A DNA stretch of 64,000 nt from Planctomycetota bacterium (GTDB lineage: Bacteria > Planctomycetota > E44-bin39): NCBI GenBank assembly GCA_004376375.1, contig SOJX01000087.1, forward strand, positions 1 to 64,000, written 5' to 3'. Position 1 is the first letter of the stretch; the number at the start of each line of letters is the position of its first letter. The notes beneath the pieces are model-generated. The model did no database searches and was not told the origin of the DNA. It saw only the letters and a program-made list of their open reading frames with translations. Positions 7,963 through 16,086 of the stretch are shown one piece after another. Both the position numbers and the translations under genes were made by a program.

Positions 7963-9168
7963 ATGCTCCTTGTCGAATTCGAATATCCGGTCGAGATCGC
8001 GAAAGCATACGAAGAGAGTGGTCGCTTCATCGTCGAGGGCTATGCCGCGACGAGCGATTTCGACATGCAGGAAGACATTATCACCGAGGAAGCTATCCGC
8101 TCTTCCGCGAAAGACCTGATCGAGAATTCGACAGTCCTGCACAATCACAATCCGGATGAGGCTATTGGACGAGTGCTCGAATCGAAGGCACGCCCGGGCG
8201 GCCTTTACCTGAAAATCCTTATCTCCAAGACAGCGCCTGACATCTGGCAGCAGGTGAAAGAAGGAGTGCTTAACAAGTTCTCGGTACGCGGCAAGATTCT
8301 CGAAGCACGCAAGGAATGGGTTCCGAGCCTTAATAAACACGCGCGCCTGATTCTCAAGATGCGGCTTGTCGAGGTATCGCTTGTCGCGGTCCCGGCCAAT
8401 CCCAAGGCGCGGGCTATCCGGTGGTATGTGGAAAAAGCGCTGGCCGAGTTCGAAAAATCAGGCGGCGATATAGGCAAAAAATCATCAACCGAAGGAGGGT
8501 TTGAAATGGATGAAGACATCGTTATCGAGGAAGAGCTTATCGAAGCATCAGGCGATCCCGATGCTGGGGATCAGCCGGGAGAATCGGACAAGCCGGACGA
8601 CAACACTCCGCCTGAAAACGTGAGCAAACAGGAAGGGGAAGCGCAGCCCGACAACCGGATGGTTCAGATCATCGCTCTCGTGGCGAAGCTTCTCGCCGTG
8701 GTCGAGGACGAGAACCAGAAGAAACTGCTTACCCAAATCCGCACGATAGCAAGCGGCGCGGCCAATGCCGGGCCGTCACCCCAGAAAGGTGAGCCATCCG
8801 ACAGCGGACCCGGGGACAGCGATGCTGAACCAGATGTTCCGTCATCCACACCGGCTGCTGCGGAGGGTGAGGCCAAAGTCGAGAAGGCGGGCCGGAAGAT
8901 TTCATCCGCGCGGATCGCGCGCCTGAAAAAACTTCTCGACGAGCTCAAGGGCTTTATCGAGGAGGTGGACGCATCGGCGGCGGCACAGGGCGATAAAAAA
9001 TCAGGCGGTGATACCGGCGCTTCAGACGAGCTCATGAAGACAGTTCGTAAACTTACCGAGCGGCTCGATGCGCTCGAAGGCGCGCCGGGCGCGCGCACAT
9101 CCCTCGACGGCCAGGAAAACCTCGCCGGCGAGCAGGACACGAAATCAATCTGGAAGGGAATGGTCTAA
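7963..9168 (+). CDS. Prohead protease, XkdF-like, with fused scaffold tail
   Basis: The first 160 residues match the XkdF/HK97 prohead protease group: an opening that includes V-E-G-Y-A-A-T-S-D-F-D, the histidine segment V-L-H-N-H-N-P-D-E-A-I-G-R-V, the serine segment F-S-V-R-G-K and the ending V-S-L-V-A-V-P-A-N-P-K-A. The remaining 240 residues are acidic, low in complexity and predicted helical, as expected for an internal scaffold that is cleaved during maturation. An internal ATG with a perfect AAGGAGGG site lies at 8505, which could make the scaffold alone. It directly precedes the capsid gene. Confidence 0.8.
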   Translation: MLLVEFEYPVEIAKAYEESGRFIVEGYAATSDFDMQEDIITEEAIRSSAKDLIENSTVLHNHNPDEAIGRVLESKARPGGLYLKILISKTAPDIWQQVKEGVLNKFSVRGKILEARKEWVPSLNKHARLILKMRLVEVSLVAVPANPKARAIRWYVEKALAEFEKSGGDIGKKSSTEGGFEMDEDIVIEEELIEASGDPDAGDQPGESDKPDDNTPPENVSKQEGEAQPDNRMVQIIALVAKLLAVVEDENQKKLLTQIRTIASGAANAGPSPQKGEPSDSGPGDSDAEPDVPSSTPAAAEGEAKVEKAGRKISSARIARLKKLLDELKGFIEEVDASAAAQGDKKSGGDTGASDELMKTVRKLTERLDALEGAPGARTSLDGQENLAGEQDTKSIWKGMV

Positions 9169-9200
9169 CGACTGAAAAACCATAAAGGAGGATACAACCG

Positions 9201-10151
9201 ATGAAGCAGAACGAGCTTTTGCAAAAGGCGCTTGAGACCGCGGACCTTATCGCGGGCGGAGGCGATCTCAACCCCGAGCAGTCTGAGAAGTTCATCACCT
9301 ACCTGCACGACCTTTCGGTGATGGCGAAAGACGCCCGCCTTATCCCGATGAAGTCGAAGAAGCGGGAGATCAACAAGATCGGGATCGGCCAGCGCGCAAC
9401 CGTGCCCGCGTCCGAAGGCATCGACCCGGGCGTGCGCAAGAAACCCACCTTCTCGAAGACGGTGCTCGACACGGTCGAGCTGATGACACCGTTCGAGATC
9501 ACCTACGACGTGTTCGAGGACAATATCGAGGGCGACAACCTCGAGAACTCGATCATCAAGCTCTTCGCCACGCAGATCGCGATGGATCACGAGGAGCTCT
9601 ACATCATGGGCGACACAGCGTCCGCCGACCCGTTCCTCGCCCTGACCGATGGCTGGCGCAAGACCGCGAACGCCGGCGGGCACGTCTACGACCACGAGGG
9701 CGGCGGGATCGTCGTCGACATCCTCGGCCAGCTGCTCGACCTGGTGCCGGAGAAGTATCTCAGGGACTACGGCGACCTGCGTTACTACGTCAGCCCGAAG
9801 TTCGAGCACGCCTACAAGAAGATTCTCGGCCAGCGGCCGACACCGGCGGGCGACAAGTTCCTGCTCACGGATACGCCGGCGACTTACGCGGGCATTCCGC
9901 TCACACGCGTGCCGATGGTCCCGTCGAACCTCGCGGCGGACATCGGAGGGACGCCGTTCACCGATCTTACGTTCGCCATCCTCACGCTCAAGAAGAACCT
10001 TATCGTCGGCGTCCACCGGCAGATGAGCCTCGAGCGCGATAAGAACATCTTCGCTCGCATGAGGCAGTACGCGTTCACGAGCCGCGTGGACTGCACCTAC
10101 GAGGAAGCGGACGCGGTCTGCATCGCCGAGAATATTTCGGTCGGAGCATAA
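9201..10151 (+). CDS. Major capsid protein
   Basis: This 316-residue protein follows AAAGGAGG at 9184-9191. It has the layout of HK97-fold capsid proteins of the myovirus/PBSX group: an N-terminal helix, a T-V-P-A-S-E-G-I-D-P-G segment near residue 73, the M-T-P-F-E-I-T-Y-D-V-F-E-D-N segment, the I-A-M-D-H-E-E-L spine-helix-like segment, and a C-terminal P-domain ending Y-T-Y-E-E-A-D-A-like. Its position after a prohead protease/scaffold gene and its length support the call. High Gly/Asp/Leu codon bias suggests strong expression. Confidence 0.85.
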   Translation: MKQNELLQKALETADLIAGGGDLNPEQSEKFITYLHDLSVMAKDARLIPMKSKKREINKIGIGQRATVPASEGIDPGVRKKPTFSKTVLDTVELMTPFEITYDVFEDNIEGDNLENSIIKLFATQIAMDHEELYIMGDTASADPFLALTDGWRKTANAGGHVYDHEGGGIVVDILGQLLDLVPEKYLRDYGDLRYYVSPKFEHAYKKILGQRPTPAGDKFLLTDTPATYAGIPLTRVPMVPSNLAADIGGTPFTDLTFAILTLKKNLIVGVHRQMSLERDKNIFARMRQYAFTSRVDCTYEEADAVCIAENISVGA

Positions 10152-10153
10152 TC

Positions 10154-10921
10154 ATGGCGGATGAAACAAAAGAGCCGAAGGCTGCCGGGGAAAAACGGCA
10201 GCCGGTGACAGGCAGACAGATTCGCTGCCCTGTCTGTGACAGCCCGGGAGATGAAATCCCCGCTGAGAAGCGCACCTGCCAATGCGAGGAATGTGGCGCT
10301 CTGTTTCTGAACCCGCGGCCTTCGGTCGGCGAGATTCGAAAGCAGCGGGAGAAACGTTTCGAGGGCAAGGACGCGCTCGTCCTGTCCGCGGCGATCCGTC
10401 ATGACTCCAACGCGGCAGTCGAGGTGATGCGCGGCTATAACCAGCTTGCATCGGGGAAAAATGCTCCCCTGAATGCTTTTGGCAAGCGAATCCTGGACAT
10501 TGGCTGCGGCTTCGGTTACCGCATGCGCGAGTTCGAGAAGTACGGCTGGACGGTTATCGGAACCGAGCCGAGCGCAAACGCGAGGAATTATGCCGCCTCG
10601 ATGATGCTCAATCTTATCAAAGCCGACTTCGAGGAAATCCCGTCGGGGTTGTACAACCTGGTTCTTATCGAAGACATCATCGAGGAAGTGCCGGAGCCGA
10701 ACAAGCTGGCGGCGGCAGCCCAGGCTGCCCTTTCACCGAACGGGGTAGTTTGCGTTTCCGTTCCTGCACCTGCCGAGGATGAAGTCGTCGCCGAAGGTAA
10801 GCTCTACCGCTTCGGCGAGGATTCGCTTCGCAGGCTGTTCATGCAGAACGGGTTCGACATGCCTCGTGTAAAGACAGACTCGAAACTCAGAATGTGGTTT
10901 CGCTTGAAAAGGAAACTTTAA
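10154..10921 (+). CDS. Zinc-ribbon class I methyltransferase
   Basis: This 255-residue protein has an N-terminal four-cysteine ribbon (C-P-V-C at about residue 26 and C-E-E-C near 44, followed by L-F-L-N-P-R-P), then a Rossmann AdoMet domain with the motif I-L-D-I-G-C-G-F-G-Y and acidic strand V-I-G-T-E-P. This arrangement is typical of methyltransferases acting on sugars or small molecules. It is two bases after the capsid gene, an unusual place, suggesting virion modification or a moron. Substrate unknown. Confidence 0.8.
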   Translation: MADETKEPKAAGEKRQPVTGRQIRCPVCDSPGDEIPAEKRTCQCEECGALFLNPRPSVGEIRKQREKRFEGKDALVLSAAIRHDSNAAVEVMRGYNQLASGKNAPLNAFGKRILDIGCGFGYRMREFEKYGWTVIGTEPSANARNYAASMMLNLIKADFEEIPSGLYNLVLIEDIIEEVPEPNKLAAAAQAALSPNGVVCVSVPAPAEDEVVAEGKLYRFGEDSLRRLFMQNGFDMPRVKTDSKLRMWFRLKRKL

Positions 10922-10924
10922 CCA

Positions 10925-11317
10925 ATGCCTGCTAAATCACCGGAAGACATTATCCAGGCCCTTTACGACGCTGCGCAGAACGGACTACGCGTTTCTGTAG
11001 TCAGCGGCGGCGGAGGTGGCGATGCTAGCGAAGCGACGCTTTTAGCCCTGCTTGCACTCATGATGCCGGGAGTTCCGGAGCATAGGGTCGGAACGGTCGG
11101 GACAACTCCGCAGCAGATCACTTTCTCCGGGCCCACCAAGTTCATCATCGTGCAGAACATCGCCAAGGAGGAGTATCTGGAAGTTTCCTTTGATGGTGGA
11201 AGCACGTACATGGTTGTCATCAGTGGAGGCCAGATTGCTTTACCTTGCCGGATTACTGGATTGTATGTCCGGTCGAGCGTGGGATCTTCAGGTTACGAGA
11301 TACTGGCGACGGTGTAG
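10925..11317 (+). CDS. Hypothetical structural protein, possible capsid decoration
   Basis: This 130-residue protein starts three bases after the methyltransferase stop. It has a short helical N-terminus, a glycine run near residues 35-39, and a beta-rich C-terminal half with no Cys before a V-x-x-S-S-V-G-S-S-G ending. It is not recognised. Position between capsid and connector genes and the beta-rich make-up would suit a decoration or head-fibre protein; this is inference only. Confidence 0.55.
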   Translation: MPAKSPEDIIQALYDAAQNGLRVSVVSGGGGGDASEATLLALLALMMPGVPEHRVGTVGTTPQQITFSGPTKFIIVQNIAKEEYLEVSFDGGSTYMVVISGGQIALPCRITGLYVRSSVGSSGYEILATV

Positions 11318-11325
11318 GAGGCAGC

Positions 11326-11979
11326 GTGGCGACTTATGCGAGCTTACAGGATATACGCGACCGCGGCGTCGACCAGGCGGCTGCGGACGATGCTGCTGTT
11401 GAGCGCGCGCTCGCACGGGCGACGCTCGTTATCGACGCTTATTGCGGGCGGGATTTCTGGAAACGTGATGAAACGTACCTGGTCGATGGCACGGGAAAGG
11501 ACGCGATTTTTCTCGATGACCGGCCCGTGGTTCAGGTGACCGAGTTGAAAGTAGATGAACAGGCGGTCTCGCCTGATAGTTATCTGGTTTACAGCCAGGC
11601 GGGATACATCCGTTTGAACGGAGGCATTTCGCTTTTCGGAACTCACCCGGGCGTTTTCCCGAAGGGCGCGCAAAATATCGAAGTGCACGGGTTTTTCGGC
11701 TACGAGGACGTGCCGCCGGAGATCGGAGAAGCGTGCATCCTGCTTGCGCTAATGTTCCTGCGCACCGCGCAAGCTGAAGCGAACGTATCCGAGTCGCAGG
11801 CGAACACGACGGACAAGGCAGTCGGGATCAAGCGCGTGAAGATCGACGAGTTGTCGGTCGAGTTCGAGTATCCGAAAGACGTGGCAATCAGCACTTCGAA
11901 GCGGCGAACAACGGGTCTTGTAGAAGCTGATCGGCTGCTTGCGCGTTTTCGGCGTGACCTGGAGGCAATGGCAATCTGA
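11326..11979 (+). CDS. Head-tail connector (gp6/DUF1320-like adaptor)
   Basis: I chose GTG 11326 because AGGAGG lies at 11316-11321 and overlaps the previous stop; an upstream in-frame start at 11245 would run through the preceding gene. The 217-residue product begins A-T-Y-A-S-L-Q-D-I-R-D-R-G-V and continues with A-L-A-R-A-T-L-V-I-D-A-Y-C-G-R-x-F, the pattern of helical head-tail adaptor proteins. A beta segment follows (F-L-D-D-R-P-V-V-Q-V-T-E-L). It is longer than the simplest adaptors because of the C-terminal basic region. Confidence 0.75.
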   Translation: MATYASLQDIRDRGVDQAAADDAAVERALARATLVIDAYCGRDFWKRDETYLVDGTGKDAIFLDDRPVVQVTELKVDEQAVSPDSYLVYSQAGYIRLNGGISLFGTHPGVFPKGAQNIEVHGFFGYEDVPPEIGEACILLALMFLRTAQAEANVSESQANTTDKAVGIKRVKIDELSVEFEYPKDVAISTSKRRTTGLVEADRLLARFRRDLEAMAI

Positions 11980-12389
11980 TGGGTTTGAAAGACGGAGTCA
12001 ACGCAGCATGGGATAAGGCGCTGTCCCCTCTCTTCGAGGAATTCAGTACCGAGGTCCAGGTTCAGTCTGTGGATAAGGCAGCTACCACCGTCGACCCGCT
12101 CTACGACGAGCCGGTTGCTGAAAAAGTTTTTACCGATCCGGTGATGGTGCATGCCCGCGTAAAACTCAAGAAGGAACGACTCGTACTTCCCGGCGGCGAA
12201 GACATCGAGATCGACGGGAAGGTAACTGTCCGTTCCGATGAGCTCGATGCAAAAGGGATCGCGCTCGACATCGGATCGAGAGTAATTTTTCAGAGCGAGC
12301 GATACACGGTTGTCCACCGCGAGACACGTGCGCAAGTTGGCGAAAAATTCCTGCTTGTCCGTGTTGCCGTGGTTAGGGAGACGGCGTGA
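11979..12389 (+). CDS. Head closure/head-tail joining protein, putative
   Basis: This 136-residue, beta-rich protein starts at ATG 11979, overlapping the stop of the connector gene. It includes P-V-M-V-H-A-R-V-K-L-K-K-E and a S-R-V-I-F-Q-S-E-R-Y-T-V-V-H-R-E segment like stoppers that cap the connector. No firm domain is recognised; the call rests mainly on position, size and beta content. Confidence 0.55.
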   Translation: MGLKDGVNAAWDKALSPLFEEFSTEVQVQSVDKAATTVDPLYDEPVAEKVFTDPVMVHARVKLKKERLVLPGGEDIEIDGKVTVRSDELDAKGIALDIGSRVIFQSERYTVVHRETRAQVGEKFLLVRVAVVRETA

Positions 12390-12922
12390 TGGCTGGCGAA
12401 GGCAAGACAGGCGATTGGAAAAAACTTCGGAATATCATGGGCGAGTTTGGCGAGCGCCTGCATCGCAACGCTGAAAAAACACTTCGCCGGGCAGGCGAGG
12501 AGCTCGCGTCCGACATGAAGACCCGAATACTCGACGGCAAAGATATGAAACCGCTTCACGGATTCACAATCGAGCAAAAAGGCTCCAGCAAACCGCTTGT
12601 CGACGATGGCGACATGCTTGGCTCTATCGGTGTGCGCTTTATCGAGGAGCTTGCCGTGTTCGTGGGCGCGCACCGGAAAACCGAGGACGGCCGCGACCTG
12701 GTCGAGCTTCACAACCGGGAAAACGGAACCCGCGTGAAAGTGACGCCGAAGATGAGGGCTTATTTACGTGCCAGAGGTTTCAACCTCAAAAAAGAGACGA
12801 CTGAGCTTTTTATTCCTGGACGACCGTTTATAAAGCCTGCTTACGAGGATTTCAAGGATCGGAAAGTGGCCGAGAAGCTCGCGCTACAGATGGTTGAAGA
12901 CACGCTGGAAGGCAAGGGCTAG
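12389..12922 (+). CDS. Phage virion morphogenesis/tail completion protein (Mu gpG or HK97 gp10-like)
   Basis: This 177-residue protein is coupled to the upstream gene through TGATG at 12387-12391. It shows the family pattern of a helical basic N-terminus, a middle G-S-S-K-P-L-V-D-D-G-D-M-L-G-S-I segment (commonly 'LxxTGxLxxSI' in relatives), and the closing I-P-G-R-P-F-I-K-P-A. These proteins join the tail to the head or complete the tail end. The segment near 122-140 (K-V-T-P-K-M-R-A-Y-L) is as in Mu-like relatives. Confidence 0.75.
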   Translation: MAGEGKTGDWKKLRNIMGEFGERLHRNAEKTLRRAGEELASDMKTRILDGKDMKPLHGFTIEQKGSSKPLVDDGDMLGSIGVRFIEELAVFVGAHRKTEDGRDLVELHNRENGTRVKVTPKMRAYLRARGFNLKKETTELFIPGRPFIKPAYEDFKDRKVAEKLALQMVEDTLEGKG

Positions 12923-12924
12923 CA

Positions 12925-13473
12925 ATGCCTGATGAAAACATCATCACTGGAATTGAAGCATTATTGAAGGCAGGCCTAGAGGACCCGGTAAACGTATCGC
13001 TGGGCGGAGAACCTGTTCCCGTGCGCGTGGTAACACCTGACCCTGATCTGGTGGAGCTTATGCTTCCGGTTACGACGCTCCAGCTTGTCGATGTGCGCCG
13101 CGGCCTGGACAGGTCGAACAACGAGTTCCTTGTCGAGAAGAATATGCAGGACTTTACGGCGCGGGTCGAGTGGCCGGAAGCGCCCTACAACCTGCACTAC
13201 ACGGTCCGCGGCCATACTGAATCGAGCAGGCAGGACAGGTTATTGCTCGGGCAATACATGAGGTTCGTGGATGCGCATCCGGTGCTCGTCAGTGCAAGCG
13301 GGCGGAAATTCTATCTTTCGCGGAGCCTGTCGTTCCGCGACAGAAGCAGCGAGCGCTCTTTCGAGAAAGCGCTTACATTCGTAGTGAAGGCGCGGCTGCC
13401 GGTGGGAGTGGAAGAGACCGTGCCGCTAGTGCTTGAACACAAGCTGAACGTTAAAGACGTCAACGACGATTAG
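12925..13473 (+). CDS. Putative tail terminator protein
   Basis: This 182-residue protein starts two bases after the preceding stop. It has an initial helix (I-I-T-G-I-E-A-L-L-K-A-G-L) and a beta-rich body, and lies just before the sheath gene, the usual place for the tail terminator. I see no signature that proves this. No transmembrane segment, no Cys. Confidence 0.5.
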   Translation: MPDENIITGIEALLKAGLEDPVNVSLGGEPVPVRVVTPDPDLVELMLPVTTLQLVDVRRGLDRSNNEFLVEKNMQDFTARVEWPEAPYNLHYTVRGHTESSRQDRLLLGQYMRFVDAHPVLVSASGRKFYLSRSLSFRDRSSERSFEKALTFVVKARLPVGVEETVPLVLEHKLNVKDVNDD

Positions 13474-13486
13474 GGAGGTAAATCCA

Positions 13487-14977
13487 ATGTCGAAGGAATA
13501 CTTGCGGCCCGGGGTTTTCATGGAAGAGGTCCCGTCCGGCGCATTCCCCCTGGAGGGCGTCGGCACAACGACGGGCGCTTTTATCGGGATAGCAGAGCGG
13601 GGCGCCTTGAACGGCCCGCAGCTTATCACCAACTGGACGCAGTTTACGAAACACTTCGCCTCGTACCGCCGGGATTCGTTTCTCGCCTACGCGGTGAACG
13701 GGTTTTTTCTCAACAAGGGCAAGCGCTGCTATATCGTGCGTGTAGCGTCCGACACCGCAGCCATTGCCAGTGCCACCCTCAAAGATCGAAGCCCACTGAA
13801 GGTACCTACATTGCTCGTTCAGGCCCTGAACGAAGGCGAATGGGGAAACTCGCTGTACGTCGAAGTGACTGACAACATTTCCGATCCGGTAAACAAATTC
13901 GATCTTATAGTGAAAGATAACGAGAAGATATTCGAAACGTGGGAAGGCCTTTCAATGGACCCGGATGCGAAAGACTATGTATGTACACGGGTTAATGGCC
14001 GGTCGAATTATATCCAGATTACCGATCTCGAAAGTGATACCCCTCCGCCTGATAATCGTCCTGTAGTTAAGACAGAGCATATTAAAGACGGGGCCGATGG
14101 CGTAAGCGACATCAGCGATTCCGATTACATCGGCGATTCAGCCCTTCGCACCGGTCTTTACGCCTTTGACACTGTGGACGATGTGAACTCGCTTTCGATT
14201 CCCGGCAAGTCGAGCGCGGCGATTGTCCAGGCAGGGATCGATTACTGCGCAGGGCGCGCCGACCTCGGTTATATCGTCGATTCAGTGCCCGGCTCGACGC
14301 CTCAGGACATCAAGACCTTTCGTGAGGGTTTCGACAGCTCCTATGGCTATCTCTATTACCCGTGGATCAGGATAAACGATCCGCTGACGGAAGCGCCGAA
14401 GCTGGTGCCGCCGTCTGGCCATATCGCCGGTATTTTCTCGCGCAGCGATACCGAGCGCGGCGTCCACAAAGCGCCGGCGAACGAGATCGTCCGCGGCGCG
14501 GTCGGGCTTGAGTATCCCGTCACAAACGGCGAGCAGGAAGTATTGAACCCCGCCGGCGTGAACTGCATCCGCGCGTTTCCCGGTCGAGGGATTCGCGTAT
14601 GGGGCGCGCGGACGATGTCGTCCAACCCCAATCTTCGCTACATCCACAAGCGCCGGTTCCTGATGTTTGTCGAAGAGTCTATCGCCGACGGTACGCACTG
14701 GGCCGTATTCGAGCCGAACATGCCGCGGCTCTGGGCGAAGGTTATCCGCACGATTACCGGCTTTCTGCGCCGCCAGTGGCTCGAGGGCGCGCTCTTCGGC
14801 AAGAGCGAGGAAGAAGCGTACTACGTCAAGTGCGACGAGGAGACGAATCCGCCCGAGGTGCGCGCCGCCGGCCAGGTGGTTACCGAGATAGGTGTCAACA
14901 TCGTCGAGACGGCCGAGTTCGTGATCTTCCGCATCAACCAGTGGGACGGTGGGAAGTCAGTTACGGAAGCGGCGTAA
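13487..14977 (+). CDS. Contractile tail sheath protein
   Basis: This 496-residue protein follows GGAGG at 13474-13478. It is a typical sheath: N-terminal L-R-P-G-V-F-M-E-E-V (the arm that links neighbouring subunits), A-F-I-G-I-A-E-R-G, and the conserved C-terminal region with R-A-F-P-G-R-G-I-R-V-W-G-A-R-T, then F-L-R-R-Q-W-L-E-G-A-L-F-G and a final beta arm. Contraction drives the tail tube through the host envelope. This gene fixes the particle as myovirus-like. Confidence 0.9.
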   Translation: MSKEYLRPGVFMEEVPSGAFPLEGVGTTTGAFIGIAERGALNGPQLITNWTQFTKHFASYRRDSFLAYAVNGFFLNKGKRCYIVRVASDTAAIASATLKDRSPLKVPTLLVQALNEGEWGNSLYVEVTDNISDPVNKFDLIVKDNEKIFETWEGLSMDPDAKDYVCTRVNGRSNYIQITDLESDTPPPDNRPVVKTEHIKDGADGVSDISDSDYIGDSALRTGLYAFDTVDDVNSLSIPGKSSAAIVQAGIDYCAGRADLGYIVDSVPGSTPQDIKTFREGFDSSYGYLYYPWIRINDPLTEAPKLVPPSGHIAGIFSRSDTERGVHKAPANEIVRGAVGLEYPVTNGEQEVLNPAGVNCIRAFPGRGIRVWGARTMSSNPNLRYIHKRRFLMFVEESIADGTHWAVFEPNMPRLWAKVIRTITGFLRRQWLEGALFGKSEEEAYYVKCDEETNPPEVRAAGQVVTEIGVNIVETAEFVIFRINQWDGGKSVTEAA

Positions 14978-14993
14978 CAGGAGGATATAAGCA

Positions 14994-15452
14994 ATGCCGA
15001 ACGCAAGAACCGATCCTTTTCCGAGATACCATTTCCTTGTCGAGATCGACGGGATCAGCCGGGCCGGGTTTATGACCTGCTCCGGCCTCGAAGAGGAAAC
15101 CGAAGTCCGGACCTATCGTGAAGGCGGCGATCAGAGCACTGAGCGCAAGCTCGCGGGGCTCAATTCGTATGCTGCGATTGTTCTCGAAATGGGCTCGACG
15201 GCAGACAGCGAGCTCTGGGAATGGCGGCAGCGTATCAAACGCGAGGGCGCGCAGGGCAACCGCAAGGCGATCACGATTATCCAGCAGAACGAGGCGCGCG
15301 AGGAAGTCAAGCGCTGGCTCATACTCGATGCATGGCCGTCGAAGTTTACGGCACCGGAGTTCGATGCGACCTCGTCGGACAATGCTGTCGAGTCAGTCGA
15401 AATCCAACACGAAGGCCTGCAGCTTACTGTAAGGCCTGCGGCATTCAGCTAA
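14994..15452 (+). CDS. Tail tube protein (T4 gp19-like)
   Basis: This 152-residue protein is preceded by AGGAGG at 14979-14984. It begins N-A-R-T-D-P-F-P-R-Y-H-F-L-V-E-I-D-G and contains C-S-G-L-E-E-E-T-E-V near residue 31, the hallmark of the gp19/Hcp-related tube family found after sheath genes. It forms the rigid inner tube. Length fits the family (about 140-160). Confidence 0.88.
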   Translation: MPNARTDPFPRYHFLVEIDGISRAGFMTCSGLEEETEVRTYREGGDQSTERKLAGLNSYAAIVLEMGSTADSELWEWRQRIKREGAQGNRKAITIIQQNEAREEVKRWLILDAWPSKFTAPEFDATSSDNAVESVEIQHEGLQLTVRPAAFS

Positions 15453-15466
15453 AGGAGTGAAAAACC

Positions 15467-15853
15467 ATGACAGCGGAAACAGTCAGAACCGATTACACCT
15501 TCGAGCTTCCGAAGGGCTACGTCGACGAGAAAGGCGAGGTCCACAAGGAAGTCTCGATCCGCGAAATCACAGGCGCTGACCAGGAAGCGATGCTCAGCCC
15601 GCAGCTTCGAAACAACCCGGCGAAAATGCTGACTGCGCTCCTCGCCCGGGTGATCGTTAAGCTCGGTTCGCTCGAGGGCCGCCAGGTCGATACCCGCGTG
15701 GCGGCCGGCATGTACAAGAGCGACCGCGACTTCCTCATCATGAAGTTGAAAGAAATCGACTCCGGGCCTGACATGGAGATCGATGTCGAGTGCCCGGACT
15801 GCGGTAAAAAATTCAAGGCGATGCTGGACATCTCGGATTTTTTTACACAGTAA
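15467..15853 (+). CDS. Tail assembly chaperone, zero-frame product
   Basis: This 128-residue protein starts at ATG 15467 after AAAGGAG. It lies between tube and tape measure genes, the standard place for tail assembly chaperones. Near its end is a C-P-D-C-G-K-K-F pair that looks like half a zinc ribbon. Seven T at 15838-15844 form a slippery site five codons before the stop, so a minority of ribosomes should move to the -1 frame and make a longer product. Confidence 0.75.
   Translation: MTAETVRTDYTFELPKGYVDEKGEVHKEVSIREITGADQEAMLSPQLRNNPAKMLTALLARVIVKLGSLEGRQVDTRVAAGMYKSDRDFLIMKLKEIDSGPDMEIDVECPDCGKKFKAMLDISDFFTQ
15838..15844 (+). promoter_or_regulatory. Slippery site for -1 programmed ribosomal frameshift
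   Basis: The zero frame reads GAT TTT TTT ACA CAG TAA, so bases 15838-15844 are T TTT TTT, a legal X-XXY-YYZ heptamer. In the -1 frame the reading continues TAC ACA GTA ACC ... with no stop through to 16086. The -1 reading has no good start codon or ribosome binding site of its own. This is the arrangement known from lambda G/GT and many long-tailed phages. Confidence 0.8.
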
Positions 15854-16086
15854 CCGCTGATCTCGGGAAGGTAGCAATTGAGTTCGCCGGGTTGCTGCCG
15901 GCCCTGCAGTCATTCGATTGGCGGCCCGAGCATGTCCGCCGCGAGATCGCGGTAATCGCCTACCACTTCCACTGGAGCCGCGCTGAGTGCATGGGACTGT
16001 CGCGGCGGGAGCGAGCCGCGTGGATCGAAGAGATCAAGCGGATCAATAAGGAGATCGAGAAAGCGATGAAAGGGAAATCGAAGTAA
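15844..16086 (+). CDS. Tail assembly chaperone, frameshift extension (T domain)
   Basis: The -1 frame from 15844 gives about 80 residues, starting Y-T-V-T-A-D-L-G-K-V and including S-F-D-W-R-P-E-H-V-R-R-E-I and W-S-R-A-E-C-M-G-L-S-R-R-E-R. The last part resembles the small proteins often listed after tail chaperones. Fused to the upstream product it makes a protein of about 206 residues. The stop overlaps the tape measure start (TAATG at 16084-16088). An independent TTG start at 15892 is possible but lacks a ribosome binding site. Confidence 0.75.
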   Translation, partial: YTVTADLGKVAIEFAGLLPALQSFDWRPEHVRREIAVIAYHFHWSRAECMGLSRRERAAWIEEIKRINKEIEKAMKGKSK

